Assembly: GCA_041391425.1 (NCBI GenBank)
Contig: JAWKNZ010000005.1
Coordinates: 1-64,000, forward strand
Reading direction: 5' to 3'
DNA length: 64,000 nucleotides
Origin: JAWKNZ01 sp041391425
Lineage (GTDB): Bacteria > Bdellovibrionota_B > Oligoflexia > Oligoflexales > JAWKNZ01
Shown: positions 48,683 through 57,991 of the stretch, piece after piece
Position numbering within the stretch: the stretch's first letter is position 1
Layout of the letters: each line of letters begins with the position of its first letter
Notes under the pieces: generated by a model
Databases searched by the model: none
What the model was told of the DNA's origin: nothing
Seen by the model: the letters and a program-made list of their open reading frames with translations, nothing else
Program-made: the position numbers and the translations under genes

Positions 48683-49963
48683 ATGAAATCAACCGTCGAA
48701 CACATAAATTCCGTCCAGCGACGCATCACAGTGACCGTACCGGTCGAGGCTGTAAATGAAACTTTCGAAACCGTTTTCAAACGCTTACAAAAGAAAACAA
48801 ACATACGTGGATTCCGCCCCGGCCGAGCTCCTTTAAGTATAATAAAAAAGTCATATGCAGGTACTGTAGCAGGTGAAGTCGGTGAGTTGTTAATAAATAA
48901 TAATCTTTTTGGCGCTCTAAAAGAACATGAAGTAATCCCTATTTCACCACCCGTTGTGGAAACTGAAGCACTGCCGGCGGCCGAAAATGCTTATGAGTTT
49001 AGCGCTGTAATTGACGTCATGCCTGTTATCGAACTTAAAAACTACAAAAACCTATCAGTATCAGTTAAAGAATATACCATAGGCGAATCTTCCGTTGATC
49101 GAGAGTTAAAAGCTTTAGCTCGTAGGGCTGCAAAGGCAAGTCCAATTGAAGGAAATCCTGAAGTTTCTGAAGGTCAATTAATAACGTTGACTCATACTGC
49201 ATCCTCTGATGGCCAGGATATCCCTGAGCTATCAGTTGAAAAAATTCCTGTTGCCATTGGGCAAAAAGAAATATTTCCTGAGTTGGAAAAAGAGCTACTA
49301 GGATTACAAAAAGGTCAAAGTAAAGATATTGAAATAACCCTTCCAAAAGATTATCAAAGGGAAGACTTGGCAGGTAAAACAATTCAATTTGCCGCCACCA
49401 TTGACGATATTGCGAAATTAGACATTCCACAACTCGATGATGAATTCGCTAAGGATATGAACGTCGAAACACTAGAAGAACTTAAGAAAAATATAGAATC
49501 CCATTTAAAAGAAACGGCTCAAAGAATGCATCAGCAGGAATTAGAAAACGCCTTGCTTACTGCTGTCCGCAACCACAATGAATTCGAAGTTCCTCCAGCA
49601 GTCGTCGAACAAGTAACAGATGACCTTATTAAAAACATGGGAATATCTGACAAAGCAACATTGGATAAAATCCTAGCTGATGAAAACTTCCGCAAGAATT
49701 TTAGAGATGAAGCTAAACAAAAAGCAAAAAACACTATTTTACTATGGGAAGTAGCCAAAGCAGAAGGCGTAGAAATAAATGATGAAGATATTAAAGAACA
49801 CATAAAGTCTGCTTTTGGCGAACAAAATGCTCCAAAGTCAAAGGAGATTGAAGACATCTTCAAGAAAGCCGGTGAAAAAATTAGAGAGAACTTGAAGCTA
49901 GAAAAAGCTTTAGATGCATTGAAAAATTCAGCTACGATCGCCAATATTCCAGTTGAAATTTAA
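48683..49963 (+). CDS. tig: Trigger factor
   Basis: The 426-residue chaperone has the ribosome-binding signature GFRPGRAPLSIIKKSY (residues about 39-54), binding L23 near the exit tunnel. A central FKBP-like PPIase domain (GQLITLTHTASSDG... IPVAIGQKEIFPELEKELLG) and a helical C-terminal chaperone domain follow. Length is typical. It binds nascent chains co-translationally. It heads a tig-clpP-clpX-lon group on one strand, but a strong terminator separates it from clpP. Confidence 0.96.
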   Translation: MKSTVEHINSVQRRITVTVPVEAVNETFETVFKRLQKKTNIRGFRPGRAPLSIIKKSYAGTVAGEVGELLINNNLFGALKEHEVIPISPPVVETEALPAAENAYEFSAVIDVMPVIELKNYKNLSVSVKEYTIGESSVDRELKALARRAAKASPIEGNPEVSEGQLITLTHTASSDGQDIPELSVEKIPVAIGQKEIFPELEKELLGLQKGQSKDIEITLPKDYQREDLAGKTIQFAATIDDIAKLDIPQLDDEFAKDMNVETLEELKKNIESHLKETAQRMHQQELENALLTAVRNHNEFEVPPAVVEQVTDDLIKNMGISDKATLDKILADENFRKNFRDEAKQKAKNTILLWEVAKAEGVEINDEDIKEHIKSAFGEQNAPKSKEIEDIFKKAGEKIRENLKLEKALDALKNSATIANIPVEI

Positions 49964-50017
49964 TCACTAGAAATCTCAGCTAGTGCACACAAACTCTGCA
50001 CGACGTTAGAAATTAGA

Positions 50018-50066
50018 AAAAAGTGTCCTTATCATGCACGTATTTAATGAGGACACTTTTTAATTT
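50018..50066 (+). terminator. Terminator after tig
   Basis: AAAAAGTGTCCTTAT pairs with ATGAGGACACTTTTT (about 15 bp with one G-U pair) across a loop of about 12 nt, followed by TTTTTAATTT. It lies about 55 nt after the tig stop. The GTGTCC/GGACAC core also appears in the hairpin after lon. Confidence 0.85.
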
Positions 50067-50517
50067 ACGCCCTAATATCATACAACTTAAACAACCTCTA
50101 ATATGTTTAGCCTTTGGACATTTCCCTCCAAAAACAAAAGCTAAACCACTAAACTAGTTTTGCTTTATTTAAATGTAATCCAAGAAAAAATCTTATTATA
50201 TTCTATTACAAACCATTACAAAAATTTAGCAGGCTATTGAGCGTATCCATCATTTCTTAATAAGACATTTACATTGTCCACTTCGATAAACTAGACATAA
50301 TTTAAACTTTAATATTGTATATTCAGCTAGTTAACTATTTGATGAGAATGAAAATCTTAGAGCTCGCGCTAAAGAAATCTACAGATGGAGTCGATGAACT
50401 GGACCATGAAGCAGCTTGTATCAAAGTCGATTCTAGCTTAAGGTAAAATTCCGAGGACTTTTTCAACGGTTGGCAGTTTTTAAAAGGTCTTTAATAACAT
50501 TTAGTGAGGGTTGAATT
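50067..50517. other. Intergenic region upstream of clpP
   Basis: About 450 bp. It holds a 34-codon frame at 50342-50446 (ATG to TAA) that looks protein-like but has no ribosome binding site, so it is not called. The clpP promoter should lie here. No heat-shock operator such as CIRCE is seen. Confidence 0.4.
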
Positions 50518-51129
50518 ATGCCGCTAGTACCAGTTGTCGTAGAATCTACAAGTAGAGGGGAGCGCTCATGGGATATCTATTCAAGACTTCTTAAAGATAG
50601 AATTGTCCTATTAGGGACCCCTGTGATGGACGAAGTTGCAAACATTATCGTTGCACAACTTCTCTTTCTAGAAAGCGACGACCCGGATAAAGATATCCAT
50701 TTTTATATTAACTCACCAGGCGGATCAGTTACTGCAGGTTTGGCGATATATGACGCCATGCAATTGGTGAAGCCTGATATCCGTACATATTGCATCGGTC
50801 AATGTGCTAGTATGGGAGCTTGGTTGCTCGCGGCTGGCGCACCTGGTAAAAGATACGCACTTCCTAATTCACGCATCATGATCCATCAACCATTAGGTGG
50901 GGCGACTGGGCAAGCAACTGATATTGATATTCAAGCAAATGAAATCATAAGGCTAAAATCAAAGATGACAGAAATTTTATCCCACCATACCGGGAAGAGC
51001 GTCGAGCAGATAACCAGAGATATTGATAGAGATCTATTTTTAACTGCGGACGAAGCATGTGAGTATGGCATCACTGATGAAACGATTAAGCCACAAAAAA
51101 AAGGTGAAGAAGAGACTGAGGAAAAATAA
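50518..51129 (+). CDS. clpP: ATP-dependent Clp protease proteolytic subunit
   Basis: The 203-residue product has normal ClpP length and all three catalytic residues: Ser98 in GQCASMG, His123 in MIHQPLGG, Asp172 in the DRDLF stretch. FYINSPGGSVTAGLAIYD is the family signature. ClpP forms the barrel that degrades substrates unfolded by ClpX or ClpA. It lies 126 bp before clpX on the same strand, the usual pair. Confidence 0.97.
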   Translation: MPLVPVVVESTSRGERSWDIYSRLLKDRIVLLGTPVMDEVANIIVAQLLFLESDDPDKDIHFYINSPGGSVTAGLAIYDAMQLVKPDIRTYCIGQCASMGAWLLAAGAPGKRYALPNSRIMIHQPLGGATGQATDIDIQANEIIRLKSKMTEILSHHTGKSVEQITRDIDRDLFLTADEACEYGITDETIKPQKKGEEETEEK

Positions 51130-51270
51130 AGTGTAGAAGCTCACGTGATGAAGAAGCTCGAAGTCGTTGCTTCGGCAAGTAGTTTAAGGGTTATAGATAG
51201 ACACAAAAACTAAGTGTAGATTTCGCTTTCGACTCATATTGATACTGTAAGAAACTTGGGAGAACGGTAC

Positions 51271-52581
51271 ATGGCAGGAAAAGATAATGGCTTACATTGC
51301 AGTTTCTGCGGAAAGGGCCAAAGAGAAGTAAAAAAGCTGATAGCAGGGCCCAACGTCTATATTTGTGACGAATGTATTCAGCTTTGCAACGATATTATCG
51401 CAGAAGAAGTTGAAAAAGAAGAACTTCTCGATACAGGTGGGAGCATCCCAAATCCGAAAGATATCAAAAAGATATTGGACGACTACATTATCGGCCAGGA
51501 TCGCGCGAAAAAGACTCTATCGGTGGCTGTGCACAACCACTATAAGCGTATCGATGCCAAAGCAAAAATGGACGATGTAGAGCTTTCGAAATCAAACATC
51601 CTACTGATTGGTCCTACCGGAAGCGGTAAGACGCTTTTAGCGCAAACCTTGGCAAAAATTCTGAATGTTCCATTCACTATTTCTGATGCCACTAACCTAA
51701 CAGAAGCTGGCTATGTGGGTGAAGATGTCGAAAATATTATTCTGAACTTGTTACAAAGCGCTGATTACGATGTTGAGCTCGCTCAAAGGGGTATCGCCTA
51801 CATTGACGAAATCGATAAGATTGCACGTAAAGGTGAAAACCCATCAATAACCAGAGATGTTTCTGGTGAAGGAGTGCAGCAAGCATTATTAAAAATTGTC
51901 GAAGGAACTATAGCAAATGTTCCTCCTCGCGGAGGTAGAAAGCACCCACAGCAAGAATTTTTGCAAGTAGATACTACAAATATCTTATTTGTCTGTGGTG
52001 GAGCTTTTGCCGGCCTCGAAAGCATTATTGCTCAAAGGATCGATACGTCTTCGATGGGTTTTGGCGCGGATGTCCGCTCTAAAAAAGCTATCAGCTCGTC
52101 AGACCTCCTTTCAAAGGTGAGAACTGAAGATCTGATGAAGTTTGGCCTTATTCCCGAATTTATAGGCCGTGTCCCTGTTGTATGTACTTTGGCACCTCTA
52201 GATGAAGAAGCGCTGGTCAGAATTTTAACAGGACCAAAAAATGCGATCGTAAAACAGTTTAAGAAACTCTTTGAGATCGAGAACGTGGAACTCAAGTTTA
52301 CTGATGGATCGCTACGGGCAGTCGTCAAAGAAGCACTTAAGCGTAAGACTGGTGCTCGTGGTTTAAGAGCAATTTTAGAAGAATCCATGCTAGAAATCAT
52401 GTACGAGATGCCTAGTCAAAAAGATTTAAAAGAAGTTGTAATAACTGAGGAATGTATTGTAATGCAGGCTGAGCCCATTCTTGTCTTCCGTTCGGAAGAA
52501 GAGATTAAGGCGCTTGAAGAAGAGAAAGCCAAAGAAAGTACTCACAACGATTTTAGTACTGGCACCGATGGGAATAAGTAG
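51271..52581 (+). CDS. clpX: Clp protease ATP-binding subunit ClpX
   Basis: About 436 residues from ATG 51271 (GGGAG 9 nt upstream; a TTG at 51256 is open but falls within the ribosome binding site). The N-terminal zinc finger has CSFCGK and CDECIQLC. Walker A GPTGSGKTLLAQ, Walker B IDEIDKI, the pore loop GYVGED and a sensor-2 GARGLR are all visible. The C-terminal tail is acidic. ClpX unfolds substrates for ClpP. Co-located with clpP upstream and lon downstream. Confidence 0.97.
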   Translation: MAGKDNGLHCSFCGKGQREVKKLIAGPNVYICDECIQLCNDIIAEEVEKEELLDTGGSIPNPKDIKKILDDYIIGQDRAKKTLSVAVHNHYKRIDAKAKMDDVELSKSNILLIGPTGSGKTLLAQTLAKILNVPFTISDATNLTEAGYVGEDVENIILNLLQSADYDVELAQRGIAYIDEIDKIARKGENPSITRDVSGEGVQQALLKIVEGTIANVPPRGGRKHPQQEFLQVDTTNILFVCGGAFAGLESIIAQRIDTSSMGFGADVRSKKAISSSDLLSKVRTEDLMKFGLIPEFIGRVPVVCTLAPLDEEALVRILTGPKNAIVKQFKKLFEIENVELKFTDGSLRAVVKEALKRKTGARGLRAILEESMLEIMYEMPSQKDLKEVVITEECIVMQAEPILVFRSEEEIKALEEEKAKESTHNDFSTGTDGNK

Positions 52582-52610
52582 CCCATTAAACTTTGCTCAA
52601 CTAAGAAAAT

Positions 52611-52730
52611 AACTGCCTCGCGAAAGTGACCACTTTATTATTTTGGAAAAAGTGGTCATATGAAGGGGAATATAGCTACAAAGTAGTTTTGTAGTTATTG
52701 CCTACAAATACGCCAGGCAGTTTTTTATTT
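52611..52730 (+). terminator. Multi-stem terminator-like structure after clpX
   Basis: AACTGCCT (52611-52618) pairs with AGGCAGTT (52715-52722) and is followed by a run of T. Enclosed are TGACCACTTT/AAAGTGGTCA (52627-52636 and 52649-52658) and CTACAAA/TTTGTAG (52676-52682 and 52688-52694). The outer stem plus U-tract gives termination; the two inner hairpins make a three-way-junction shape unusual for a plain terminator. Confidence 0.6.
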
Positions 52731-53084
52731 GAAAGAGCTTAATGTCGATGAGAAATAAATATAAGCGTAACCTGCTAAATATAAGATTTTGCCTAAGATT
52801 ATAGCAGATTAGTGAATCCCTCCTCATCACGATAAGCAAATATTATGACAAGACCATTGGCAATATGTAATATTTTATAATATTCCGTTATTCTAACTTA
52901 TCTTCTTGTATTTTCACCTTAGTTCCTGCAAATTTTTAGAAAAGGTACAAAAAAGTATTTAGTTAGATGGTAGCTCTTACTCGCACTGATTCGGTCTTTG
53001 AGATAAAATATACTTTGAGCCCAAATCTAGCAATCCATTGGATAGTACTGACTTCCCTGATAAGATCAGGAAGGAGATCGTGTT
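52731..53084. other. Leader region of lon
   Basis: About 350 bp without a gene between the clpX terminator and lon. At its end CTTCC(C)TGAT (53052-53061) pairs with ATCAGGAAG (53065-53073) around a 3-nt loop. The right arm covers the AAG of the lon ribosome binding site AAGGAG (53071-53076). No CIRCE-type operator is visible. Confidence 0.45.
53052..53073 (+). promoter_or_regulatory. Hairpin partly covering the lon ribosome binding site
   Basis: A 9-bp stem with one bulged C and an AAG loop overlaps the first half of AAGGAG, 8-13 nt before the lon ATG. Structures that mask a ribosome binding site in heat-shock genes often act as RNA thermometers. Here this is inference from position and pairing only; no ROSE or fourU consensus is seen. 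Confidence 0.35.
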
Positions 53085-55661
53085 ATGACAGAAAAAGACC
53101 CAAATATAGAAGATTTTCAAACATCTAACAGCACCACTAGAATTCCTCTTCTACCGCTGCGAGATATTTTAGTGTTCCCTTCAACCGTGGTTCCACTGTT
53201 TGTTGGTAGAGACAAATCTATCCAAGCACTTGAGCATGCAATGTCTACAAATAAAGAGATTCTCCTCGCTGCTCAAATCAAAGCCAAAACCAACGACCCA
53301 ACTGCGGATGATATCTACAAGGTTGGTACGATCACAACAATATTGCAACTTTTACGCCTTCCTGACGGCACAGTGAAAGTCTTGGTGGAAGGTAAAAAAA
53401 GAGCGAAAATCAAAGATTATATAGAAACTGAAGAATTCTTTTTTGTCGAAGCAGAAGAGCTAAGTGAACAATCTACTACTGGAGTTGAGAATGAAGCTTT
53501 GATACGCACTGTCAAAATGTCCTTTGACAATTATGTGCGTCTTAACAAAAGAATTCCTCCAGAAATGCTACTTTCAATTGCCCAAATTGAGGACGAATCA
53601 AAGCTAGCGGACACTCTAGTCGCACATCTATCAAATTTAAAACTTCAAGATAAACAGAAACTGCTAGAAGAAACAAGCCCACGAAAACGCTTAGAAGACC
53701 TCTATGGCTATATTCAATCAGAAATTGAAATTATGCGTGTGGAGAAAAAAATACGTGCTCGTGTTAAACGGCAAATGGAAAAAACGCAAAAAGAGTACTA
53801 TCTTAATGAGCAAATGGCAGCAATTCAAAAAGAATTGGGGGACAGAGAAGACGGAAGAGCTGAGATACAAGAACTTGAAGACCAGATAGAAGAAAAAAAA
53901 CTAACGAAAGAAGCCTATGAAAAGCTGACAAAAGAAATAAAAAAATTAAAACAAATGTCACCTATGTCAGCAGAAGCAACTGTCGTTAGAAACTATATCG
54001 ATACCGTACTCTCACTGCCGTGGAAAGAATACACAAAAGAAATAAGAGATATATCTTATGCGGAAAAAGTACTTGAACGCGATCATTATGGCCTTCAAAA
54101 AGTTAAGGATCGTATTCTAGAATATTTATCCGTTAGAAACTTGGTCGAAGATATTAAAGGACCAATTCTTTGCTTAGCCGGACCTCCAGGAGTTGGTAAA
54201 ACATCTTTAGCAAAAAGTGTGGCCGATGCCACCGGCCGGAACTTCGTCAGGATCGCGTTAGGTGGAGTAAAAGATCAAGCCGATATTCGTGGGCATCGAA
54301 AGACTTATATTGGCTCGATGCCAGGAAAAATAGTCATGGCACTAAAGAAAGCAGGCTCATCAAACCCTGTCATTTTACTCGATGAAGTCGATAAATTAGG
54401 TATGGATCATCGTGGAGATCCCAGTGCGGCCTTATTAGAAGTCCTCGATCCTCAACAAAACAACGCTTTTAACGACCATTACCTTGATTTAGATTATGAC
54501 TTATCGAAATGTCTATTTCTAGCCACAGCAAACTCGTTGCATGGAATTCCAAGACCACTCTTAGATAGGCTAGAGGTCATAAATTTAGCTGGCTATACCG
54601 AGGAAGAAAAGCTTCAAATTGCACTGAATTATCTCATTCCTAAGCAATTGAAAGAAAATGGACTAGCCGACAAGGGAGTTAGCTTTCAGGCAAAATCCAT
54701 TCGTGAACTTATCCGTTACTATACAAGAGAGGCTGGCGTTAGAAACCTCGAAAGAGAGGTTTCGTCAATTCTTCGAAAAGTAGCAAGAAAGCATATGAAT
54801 AAATATGCTAAAAACGAGCCAGATCCCAATGAATCGTCAGAGGTACCAGTCAAAAAAGTACAAAAAGACAAAAATGAGGAAGGTGAATCGACGAGCGCCA
54901 TAAGCTACCATGATATTGATATTGAAAAAATTAATTTCACAGAAGCTATCACGCCAAAGTCAGTGAATAAATACCTTGGAGCCCGCAGGTTCCGCATTGG
55001 TATGCAAGAAGAAACTGATGCAACAGGGCTATGTACCGGTTTGGCATGGACAGAAGTCGGCGGTGATATTCTCGTCTCAGAAGTTAATGTATTGAAGGGT
55101 AAGGGAAAACTAACCATCACAGGCAAATTAGGCGAAGTGATGCAGGAATCAGCTCAAGCAGCGCTGAGCTATGTACGTTCTAGAGCAGAGTTCCTCGGTT
55201 TAGATAGCGATTTTTATGAAAAATTGGATATTCATATACATATTCCAGAAGGAGCAATTCCCAAGGATGGCCCTTCAGCTGGAATTTGTATGGCCACCGC
55301 ACTCACCAGTGCCCTAACAGGCCGCCCGGTTAGTAGAAATGTTGCTATGACTGGCGAAATAACTTTAAGAGGCCGCGTTTTACCTATTGGTGGATTGAAA
55401 GAAAAAGCCTTAGCTGCACATCGTAGTGGAATAACAAAAGTCATTATTCCCAAAGATAATGAAAAAGATTTAGAAGAAATTCCAAAATCAATAGCCAAAG
55501 AAATTACTTTTATTCCAGTAGAACATATGGATACAGTGCTCATCCACGCCTTGGCATGGAATCAAGAAGAAGATGAAAGAATAGAAGATGAGCTTTTCAA
55601 AAAATTAGCGGCAATAACAGAGATCGAAATTAGTACTGCGCAGCTTTCATGTGCCCATTAA
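53085..55661 (+). CDS. lon: ATP-dependent protease Lon
   Basis: The 858-residue protein has a complete Lon layout. The N-terminal substrate-binding domain begins with IPLLPLRDILVFPSTVVPLFVG; coiled-coil helices follow near residues 220-300. The AAA+ domain has GPPGVGKTSLAKS and ILLDEVDK. The C-terminal protease domain has the Ser-Lys dyad: Ser731 in KDGPSAG and Lys774 in GGLKEKAL. A charged insert of about 35 residues between AAA+ and protease domains (NEPDPNESSEVPVKK) is longer than usual. Lon degrades misfolded and regulatory proteins. ATG 53085 follows AAGGAG inside a possible hairpin. Confidence 0.97.
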   Translation: MTEKDPNIEDFQTSNSTTRIPLLPLRDILVFPSTVVPLFVGRDKSIQALEHAMSTNKEILLAAQIKAKTNDPTADDIYKVGTITTILQLLRLPDGTVKVLVEGKKRAKIKDYIETEEFFFVEAEELSEQSTTGVENEALIRTVKMSFDNYVRLNKRIPPEMLLSIAQIEDESKLADTLVAHLSNLKLQDKQKLLEETSPRKRLEDLYGYIQSEIEIMRVEKKIRARVKRQMEKTQKEYYLNEQMAAIQKELGDREDGRAEIQELEDQIEEKKLTKEAYEKLTKEIKKLKQMSPMSAEATVVRNYIDTVLSLPWKEYTKEIRDISYAEKVLERDHYGLQKVKDRILEYLSVRNLVEDIKGPILCLAGPPGVGKTSLAKSVADATGRNFVRIALGGVKDQADIRGHRKTYIGSMPGKIVMALKKAGSSNPVILLDEVDKLGMDHRGDPSAALLEVLDPQQNNAFNDHYLDLDYDLSKCLFLATANSLHGIPRPLLDRLEVINLAGYTEEEKLQIALNYLIPKQLKENGLADKGVSFQAKSIRELIRYYTREAGVRNLEREVSSILRKVARKHMNKYAKNEPDPNESSEVPVKKVQKDKNEEGESTSAISYHDIDIEKINFTEAITPKSVNKYLGARRFRIGMQEETDATGLCTGLAWTEVGGDILVSEVNVLKGKGKLTITGKLGEVMQESAQAALSYVRSRAEFLGLDSDFYEKLDIHIHIPEGAIPKDGPSAGICMATALTSALTGRPVSRNVAMTGEITLRGRVLPIGGLKEKALAAHRSGITKVIIPKDNEKDLEEIPKSIAKEITFIPVEHMDTVLIHALAWNQEEDERIEDELFKKLAAITEIEISTAQLSCAH

Positions 55662-55701
55662 GAGACAAGCATAAGGTGCGCACTATTTCCATGTTAGAGA
55701 A

Positions 55702-55745
55702 AGAAAGTATCTTCATTATGACAATTCATATTGAGGACACTTTCT
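55702..55745 (+). terminator. Hairpin after lon
   Basis: AGAAAGTATCTTCA and TGAGGACACTTTCT form a stem with one or two mismatches around an AT-rich loop, about 40 nt after the lon stop. No U-tract follows on the plus strand, so termination there would be weak. The GGACACTTT arm resembles that of the tig terminator. Confidence 0.4.
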
Positions 55746-55868
55746 TGGCTACCGTTTGTACCCTACATGCCAGATGACTTCTAAAAATCGTTCCGATATT
55801 TAAAATATCGGACAAAGCAAATAGTCAGTTCACGGATTATTCACCCTACGTTTAATGCAGGATCAATT

Positions 55869-56980
55869 ATGGTAACTCGCAACAAAACTAAAAGTAACAT
55901 CCAAGATACTGTCTCGTTTGTTGAAAATCTAAAAAAGCAATGGATGGCTACCATTGATGCCATGGTAGATCCATTAATGATCATCGGCACAGACTACACT
56001 ATTAAAAAATGCAACAAAGCAGCTGCCGATGTTGCACAGATGAATGTCAAACAACTGATAAACAAAAAATGCCATGAAATATTTGCCAACCAGACAAAGC
56101 CTTGTAAAGGATGCCTTTTAGAACAAACAGCAAGCGAAAATAAGCACCATACATTTGAGCTAAAGAATGTAAAAAATGAGTCTTATTACGAGGTAAGTTC
56201 AAAACCATTTTATGATCCCAACGGCAAGGTCGATGGAATCATCCACGTCTATCGAGATCGTACCGTTGCAAAAAATCTGGAAAACCAATTGTTACAAAGT
56301 GAAAAGCTAGCTTCTATTGGATTGCTAGCTGGTGGTGTTGCTCATGAGATAAATAATCCGCTAGGTGGGATCCTTATTTTCTCGCAAATGCTGTTAAAGG
56401 AGATGTCCAAAGACAGCCCACACTATGCCGACGTTGTCGAAATTGAAGCTGCAACTCAAAGGTGTAAGGTAATCGTTGAAAGATTGTTGGATTTTGCAAG
56501 AGCAGCCAGCTGGTCACGAAGATGATACTGCCGAAATCGTCGATATAGCTGAAACCCTCAAAACAGCTATTAGATTTGGTAAAGTTGCAGATAATGCTAA
56601 ATCGGTAGAAATAGAAGAAAGTTGGAAAGAGGATTCGTACGAAACGCGTGGGAATAGAAACAAACTGATTCAAGTATTTCTGAACCTCATCCAAAACTCC
56701 CTACAATCAATGCCTGATGGTGGAATCTACTCCTTTCAGTAAAAAGACAAGAAAGCAAGACACCTCAGTGCATTATCGAAGTCCAAGACACACGGGGTTG
56801 GTATCCCTCCAAATCATTTAAAAAGAATTTTTGATCCTTTTTTTACAACTAAAGATCCTGGTGAAGGAACGGGTTTGACTTGCTATTTGTTACGGAATAA
56901 TCCAAGAAATGGGAGGAACAATGTCCGTCGAAAGTACAGTTAATGTTGGCACAACCTTCAAGATTTGCCTCAGCTCCTAA
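55869..56980 (+). pseudogene. PAS-containing sensor histidine kinase, multiply frameshifted
   Basis: Read across frames this is a kinase of about 370 residues. A PAS domain (IDAMVDPLMIIGTDYTIKKC then CKGCLLEQTA) comes first, then HisKA with GGVAHEINNPLGGIL (phospho-His). Next is the HATPase domain with NKLIQVFLNLIQNSLQSM (N box), DTxGVGIP (G1), IFDPFFTTKDPGEGTGL (F and G2) and YGIIQEMGGTMSVES. Frame changes fall near 56510, 56737, 56795 and 56878, so the ATPase part is not made as written. No membrane span is visible, so it would be a cytoplasmic sensor. No adjacent response regulator gene is present. Confidence 0.8.
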
Positions 56981-57143
56981 TCAAAAGGCAAATAAAACTG
57001 CTTCTTAATAACCATTTGAAATGACATCAATGGTGCCTTTCGTTTAGAGATATAGACATTCTTCATAGCCCCTGGTATATTTAATACTCAACAAATAGTA
57101 TAGTAAATTTATTTAGCTATTAATATCGAGGGTGAGGGTATTT

Positions 57144-57867
57144 ATGAGTAAAGGTTCTTTGTACGGATTTATTTTGCCCGTACTATTAATGACAAGCTCT
57201 TGTAAGACATCTACTACCAGCCGCACACTATCTAATAATTCCCTAACGCAATTACCAATACCTGAATATAACTGTGATGCAAGCCAGGGCCTAGAGGAAC
57301 AAGAAGGCACACTAAATTACACATGGGTTCCTGATAAGTCTGACAACCTTGTAAAATATTATTATGTAAAAAATGGTGATGTGACTACTTACTTAACCCC
57401 CTATATTGCGAGCCAAGATAGCCTCAATGAAGAGCTTATACAATTGGCCAACCCTCACATAAAAGCATGTGGAAGTTACGATGAACAGGGAGAATATATC
57501 CCAGATGAGTTAAAACATGAAAATTCCCAATATATGAACCTGGTCAACCTTCTCGGAACGGGAGGGGAAGAAACGGCCACAAACCAAGATTGTAATGAAG
57601 AAAATGGCTTAGAAGAGCAAGCAGGGGAGTTAAATTATAAAGACTTTGATGGAAAAAGGTACTACTTCTTAAGAAATAATACCAGAATAACCTATCTAAC
57701 CCCTAACAACAAGAGCGAAGAAGCACTCTAATAAAGAGCTTACACAATTAACTAACCCTCACATAAAAGCATGTGGAAGTTACGATGAGCAGGGAGAATA
57801 TATCCCAGATGAGTTAAAACATGAAAATTCCCAATATATGAACCTCATAAAGCTTACTAAATATTAA
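57144..57867 (+). CDS. Lipoprotein with an internal 92-bp duplication, frameshifted
   Basis: From ATG 57144 (GAGGG upstream) the product has a lipobox MTSSC (Cys about 20). Two copies of a module follow, beginning GLEEQ-G-LNY, with KYYYVKNGDVTTYLTP or KRYYFLRNNTRITYLTP, and ending NPHIKACGSYDEQGEYIPDE. One extra T near 57730 shifts the frame before the second ending. Removing it lets the second module finish at TAA 57867. The second halves (57450-57541 and 57754-57845) differ at one base, while the first halves differ much more. Function is unknown. Confidence 0.6.
57450..57541 (+). repeat. Internal direct repeat, copy 1
   Basis: 92 bp beginning AACCCTCACATAAAAGCATG, identical to 57754-57845 except A/G in GATGA(A/G)CAGGG. 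It encodes NPHIKACGSYDEQGEYIP and flanking residues of the lipoprotein. Confidence 0.9.
57754..57845 (+). repeat. Internal direct repeat, copy 2
   Basis: Second copy of the 92-bp repeat, in the shifted frame of the same lipoprotein gene. The near identity against diverged neighbours points to recent duplication or gene conversion. Confidence 0.9.
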
Positions 57868-57991
57868 GGAACTTCACAAACCGCCCAGAAAAATATTTTA
57901 GACAGTAAAAATAATCCAAAAATTTAGATTGTTATGCTCCACCAAGTCAAAATATGAATAGATTCACTTAATAATGATCGCCGTTGGCAAA

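Noticed and set aside
50342..50446. 34-codon open frame upstream of clpP
   Set aside because: Composition is protein-like, but it lacks a ribosome binding site and any known match, so it is not called a gene.
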